From positions 28,832-92,831 of the forward strand of contig JBGAQP010000015.1 of assembly GCA_044220635.1 (NCBI GenBank): a stretch of DNA of 64,000 nt, written 5' to 3'. This DNA is from JBGAQP01 sp044220635. GTDB lineage: Bacteria; Pseudomonadota; Gammaproteobacteria; Burkholderiales; Usitatibacteraceae. The stretch's first letter is position 1, and every line of letters begins with the position of its first letter. The notes beneath the pieces were generated by a model. The model did not search any database and was not told where the DNA came from. It saw nothing but the letters and a program-made list of their open reading frames with translations. Positions 61,647 through 64,000 of this stretch are shown piece by piece. Made by a program: the position numbers and the translations under genes.

Positions 61647-63551
61647 ATGAGCGCCTCCCCCGCCCCAGCGCATCCGGCCCTCGCGACCCGCCAGGCCGTG
61701 GCCCCCCTCGTGCTGGGCGCGATCGGCGTGGTCTTCGGCGACATCGGCACGAGCCCGCTCTACGCGCTCAAGGAAAGCTTCAGCCCCGAGCACGGCATCG
61801 AGCTCACGCACGACAACGTGCTGGGCCTGCTCTCGGTCATGACCTGGTCCATGGCCTGGGTCATCGCCTTCAAGTACCTCGTGGTGATGATGCGTGCCGA
61901 CAACAGCGGCGAGGGCGGCATCCTCGCGCTGCTCTCGCTCGCGCTGCGCGAGACGCGCGGCCTGCCGCGGCTGCGCTACGCGATCGTCGTCGTGGGCATC
62001 GCGGGCGCGGCACTCTTCTACGGCGACAGCATGATCACGCCCGCGATCTCCGTGCTCTCGGCGATCGAGGGCCTGGAGATCGCCACGCCCGTCTTCAGCC
62101 GCTACGTGATCCCCGCGACGATCGCGGTGCTCACGGGGCTCTTCGTGATCCAGCGCTTCGGCACGGGGCGGGTGGGCGTCTTCTTCGGGCCGGTCACGCT
62201 CGTGTGGTTCATCGCGCTCGCGGCGGCGGGGCTCGTGCACGTCGCCGACAACCCCTCGGTCCTCGCGGCCGTGAACCCCGCCTACGCGCTCGCCTTCTTC
62301 CGCGCGAATCCCGTGGCGGGCTTCTTCGTCCTGGGCGCGGTCTTCCTCGTGCTCACCGGCGGCGAGGCGCTCTACGCCGACATGGGCCATTTCGGCAAGC
62401 GCCCGATCCGCATCGCGTGGACCCTCGTCGTGATGCCGGCGCTGCTGCTCAACTACTACGGCCAGTCGGCCTTCGTGCTCGCGAACCCCGCGGGCATCAA
62501 GAACCCGTTCTACCTGATGCTGCCCGCGTGGGCGCTGATCCCGATGGTCGTGCTCGCCACCTGCGCGACGGTGATCGCCTCCCAGGCGGTGATCTCGGGC
62601 GCGTTCTCGATGACGCGCCAGGCGATCGCGCTCGGCTACATCCCGCGCCTGGAGATCCAGCACACCTCCTCGCGCGAGATCGGCCAGGTCTACCTGCCGT
62701 TCGTGAACTGGGTGCTCTTCGTCGCGGTCGTGATCCTGGTGCTGGAGTTCCGCAGCTCGGGCAACCTCGCCAACGCCTACGGCATCGCGGTCGCGGCGAC
62801 GATGGTGATCGAGTGCCTGCTCGCGATGGTGGTGGCGCGCCGCCTCTGGAAGTGGTCGCGCACCGCGGTCGTGCTCGTGATCGGCTCGATGCTCGCCATC
62901 GACCTCGCCTTCTTCGCCTCGAACGCGGCGAAGTTCGCCTCCGGGGGCTGGTTCCCGGTCGTGGTCGGCACGGCGATCTTCGCCCTGCTCGTCACCTGGA
63001 AGCTGGGTCGCAGCGAGGTCTCGCGCAAGCTCGCCGAGAGCGGCATCCCGCTCAAGCCCTTCCTCGAGAGCCTCGCCGCCGCCCCGCCCGAGACGGTGGG
63101 CGGAACCGCGATCTTCATGACCAGCGAGCCCGGCAAGGTGCCCGCGGCGCTGCTGCACAACCTCAAGCACAACAAGGTGCTGCACGAGAAGACGGTGTTC
63201 CTCACCATCGTCACGCACGACGTGCCCGTGGTGCCCGCGGAGGACCGCGTGCAGTTCGAGCGCCTGGTGAACGGCTTCTACCGTCTCGAGGCCTGGTACG
63301 GCTTCAAGCAGCAGCCCGACATCGACGAGATCCTGAACTCCTGCCGCGTGCGCTACGGGCTGGGGTTCGACCTCATGGACACCTCGTTCTTCCTTTCGCG
63401 CGAGACCGTGATCCCCGGGGAGGGCAAGGGACCCGCCTCCTGGCGCAAGCACGTCTTCGCCTGGATGATGCACAACGCCACCCGCGCCACCGAATACTTC
63501 AACATCCCCCCGAACCGCGTCGTCGAACTCGGCGCCCACATGGAGATCTGA
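61647..63551 (+). CDS. kup: Kup family low-affinity potassium uptake permease
   Basis: 634 residues, about 12 spans. Diagnostic Kup start GAIGVVFGDIGTSPLYALKE, then RADNSGEGGILALLSLAL, ALFYGDSMITPAISVLSA, GGEALYADMGHFGKRPIR, NYYGQSAFVL, and a C-terminal cytoplasmic domain (FYRLEAWYGFKQQPDIDEIL). Imports K+ with H+. Confidence 0.96.
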   Translation: MSASPAPAHPALATRQAVAPLVLGAIGVVFGDIGTSPLYALKESFSPEHGIELTHDNVLGLLSVMTWSMAWVIAFKYLVVMMRADNSGEGGILALLSLALRETRGLPRLRYAIVVVGIAGAALFYGDSMITPAISVLSAIEGLEIATPVFSRYVIPATIAVLTGLFVIQRFGTGRVGVFFGPVTLVWFIALAAAGLVHVADNPSVLAAVNPAYALAFFRANPVAGFFVLGAVFLVLTGGEALYADMGHFGKRPIRIAWTLVVMPALLLNYYGQSAFVLANPAGIKNPFYLMLPAWALIPMVVLATCATVIASQAVISGAFSMTRQAIALGYIPRLEIQHTSSREIGQVYLPFVNWVLFVAVVILVLEFRSSGNLANAYGIAVAATMVIECLLAMVVARRLWKWSRTAVVLVIGSMLAIDLAFFASNAAKFASGGWFPVVVGTAIFALLVTWKLGRSEVSRKLAESGIPLKPFLESLAAAPPETVGGTAIFMTSEPGKVPAALLHNLKHNKVLHEKTVFLTIVTHDVPVVPAEDRVQFERLVNGFYRLEAWYGFKQQPDIDEILNSCRVRYGLGFDLMDTSFFLSRETVIPGEGKGPASWRKHVFAWMMHNATRATEYFNIPPNRVVELGAHMEI

Positions 63552-63664
63552 CCGGGGACAAGCGCGTTGCCGGCGTTGTAACCTGTAGTGCGTCAACCGA
63601 ACGGGGACCCCGCCCATTGAAACCGGGCGAGCCGCGCCGGCTCGAACGAACGGGGAAAGTCCCC
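63552..63664. other. three small hairpins, possibly a decayed REP pair
   Basis: CGGGG-A-CCCCG (63602-63612), CGAGCCG/CGGCTCG (63628-63644) and GGGGA/TCCCC (63652-63664), with GTAACCTGTAGTGC nearby (63580-63593), which resembles the REP linker GTAACCTGTGTTAC. Too degenerate to call with confidence. Confidence 0.35.
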
Positions 63665-63681
63665 ACTCTCAGGAGAGACCC

Positions 63682-64000
63682 ATGAGCACATCCACGCCGC
63701 CCGGAGCGGTGTCCGCCTCGCGCAATACCCACCCCCTGCTGATCGTCGCGGGAGTGGCGGTGACGGCCTTCGCCGTCGTCGGCATCGCCGCGATGATGGG
63801 CTGGCTTCCCAGCGCCACCCCCGGCGGCGCGCCCTCCGCGGGCACCGCGGCGCCTTCGGCGCCGCCTCCCAGCGCTTCGGCCGAGTATCCGGTGCCCGCG
63901 CCGGCGCCTGCCGCCGCACCCGCGCCGGCTCGGTCAGCGCCAGCGCCATCGCCGCCTTGCCGCCCATCGAATGGCCCAGCACGTCCGCCCGCCCGCCATG
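63682..64000 (+). CDS. anchored Pro/Ala-rich protein, truncated and possibly chimeric
   Basis: ATG 63682 after AGGAGAG. One membrane span (residues ~20-38, IVAGVAVTAFAVVGIAAMMG) and a Pro/Ala linker, the usual start of glycine-zipper 2TM proteins. From about 63925 the frame continues as Pro/Arg text that is the antisense of an alpha/beta hydrolase: the reverse strand there reads VLGHSMGGKAAMALALTEPARV. The C-terminus as written is therefore doubtful. Confidence 0.55.
   Translation, partial: MSTSTPPGAVSASRNTHPLLIVAGVAVTAFAVVGIAAMMGWLPSATPGGAPSAGTAAPSAPPPSASAEYPVPAPAPAAAPAPARSAPAPSPPCRPSNGPARPPARH
63927..64000 (-). other. fragment of an alpha/beta hydrolase nucleophile elbow
   Basis: Reverse strand, entering from the window edge: ADVLGHSMGGKAAMALALTEPARV, a typical esterase GHSMGG region, after which homology stops at about 63927 and the frame reads through the glycine-zipper gene. 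Either a rearrangement breakpoint or an assembly join. Confidence 0.5.

Overview
The window is 64 kb of GC-rich DNA that is almost entirely coding, on both strands. The gene set points to a betaproteobacterium close to Burkholderiales: two periplasmic Bug/TctC-type solute receptors, DUF4124, SCO1/SenC, DsbB, a GstA-type transferase, Kup and long GGDEF-EAL proteins. I cannot name the genus. No rRNA, tRNA, CRISPR array or prophage is visible.

Layout. 1-9.7 kb: a truncated coiled-coil protein, a FecR-like DUF6600 exported protein, a double-thioredoxin protein, a beta-lactamase-fold hydrolase with an MFS transporter and a 45-residue membrane protein, a coupled DinB/YceI/KTSC group, and MsrA. 9.8-18.4 kb: a tightly overlapped reverse-strand operon (PAS-GGDEF-EAL, caspase-like protease, ROK kinase, DUF2238-GNAT fusion), divergent from a membrane HAMP-PAS-GGDEF-EAL protein. 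18.4-33 kb: a REP-associated tyrosine transposase (RAYT) with its repeats, then housekeeping and stress genes (amidase, HbpS/GlcG, two GSTs, DsbB, PhoD phosphatase, TauE, SDR, HxlR) and a papain-like protease fused to an alpha/beta hydrolase. 33-36.35 kb: a visibly AT-richer block with four same-strand genes (HEPN protein, RNase H-fold-like protein, DUF2971, sterol-desaturase family) separated by attC-like hairpins. I read this as an integron cassette cluster with no integrase in the window. 36.4-64 kb: native genes again, including a secreted subtilase with a MopE-type Ca-binding tail next to a kelch lipoprotein, a DUF488/O-methyltransferase group, SCO1 with a Tat-exported metallo-hydrolase, a retropepsin-like lipoprotein, a Bug receptor coupled to an acyl-CoA-ligase-like enzyme, a DUF5916 outer-membrane protein and Kup.

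The most striking pattern is the RAYT repeat family. Seven full REP pairs plus one single REP, 15 hairpins in all, lie between 18.4 and 47.6 kb. Each hairpin has arms AAATGGGGAC/GTCCCCATTT around one base, and each pair is joined by a GTAAC...GTTAC dyad. They sit exactly at gene ends: five genes stop on or inside a REP, and one gene appears to take its start codon from one. The RAYT gene itself sits where the central dyad of a REP pair would be. Two smaller hairpin families are also present.

Many operon junctions are four-base overlaps (ATGA, GTGA, TTGA), so several genes here need GTG or TTG starts.
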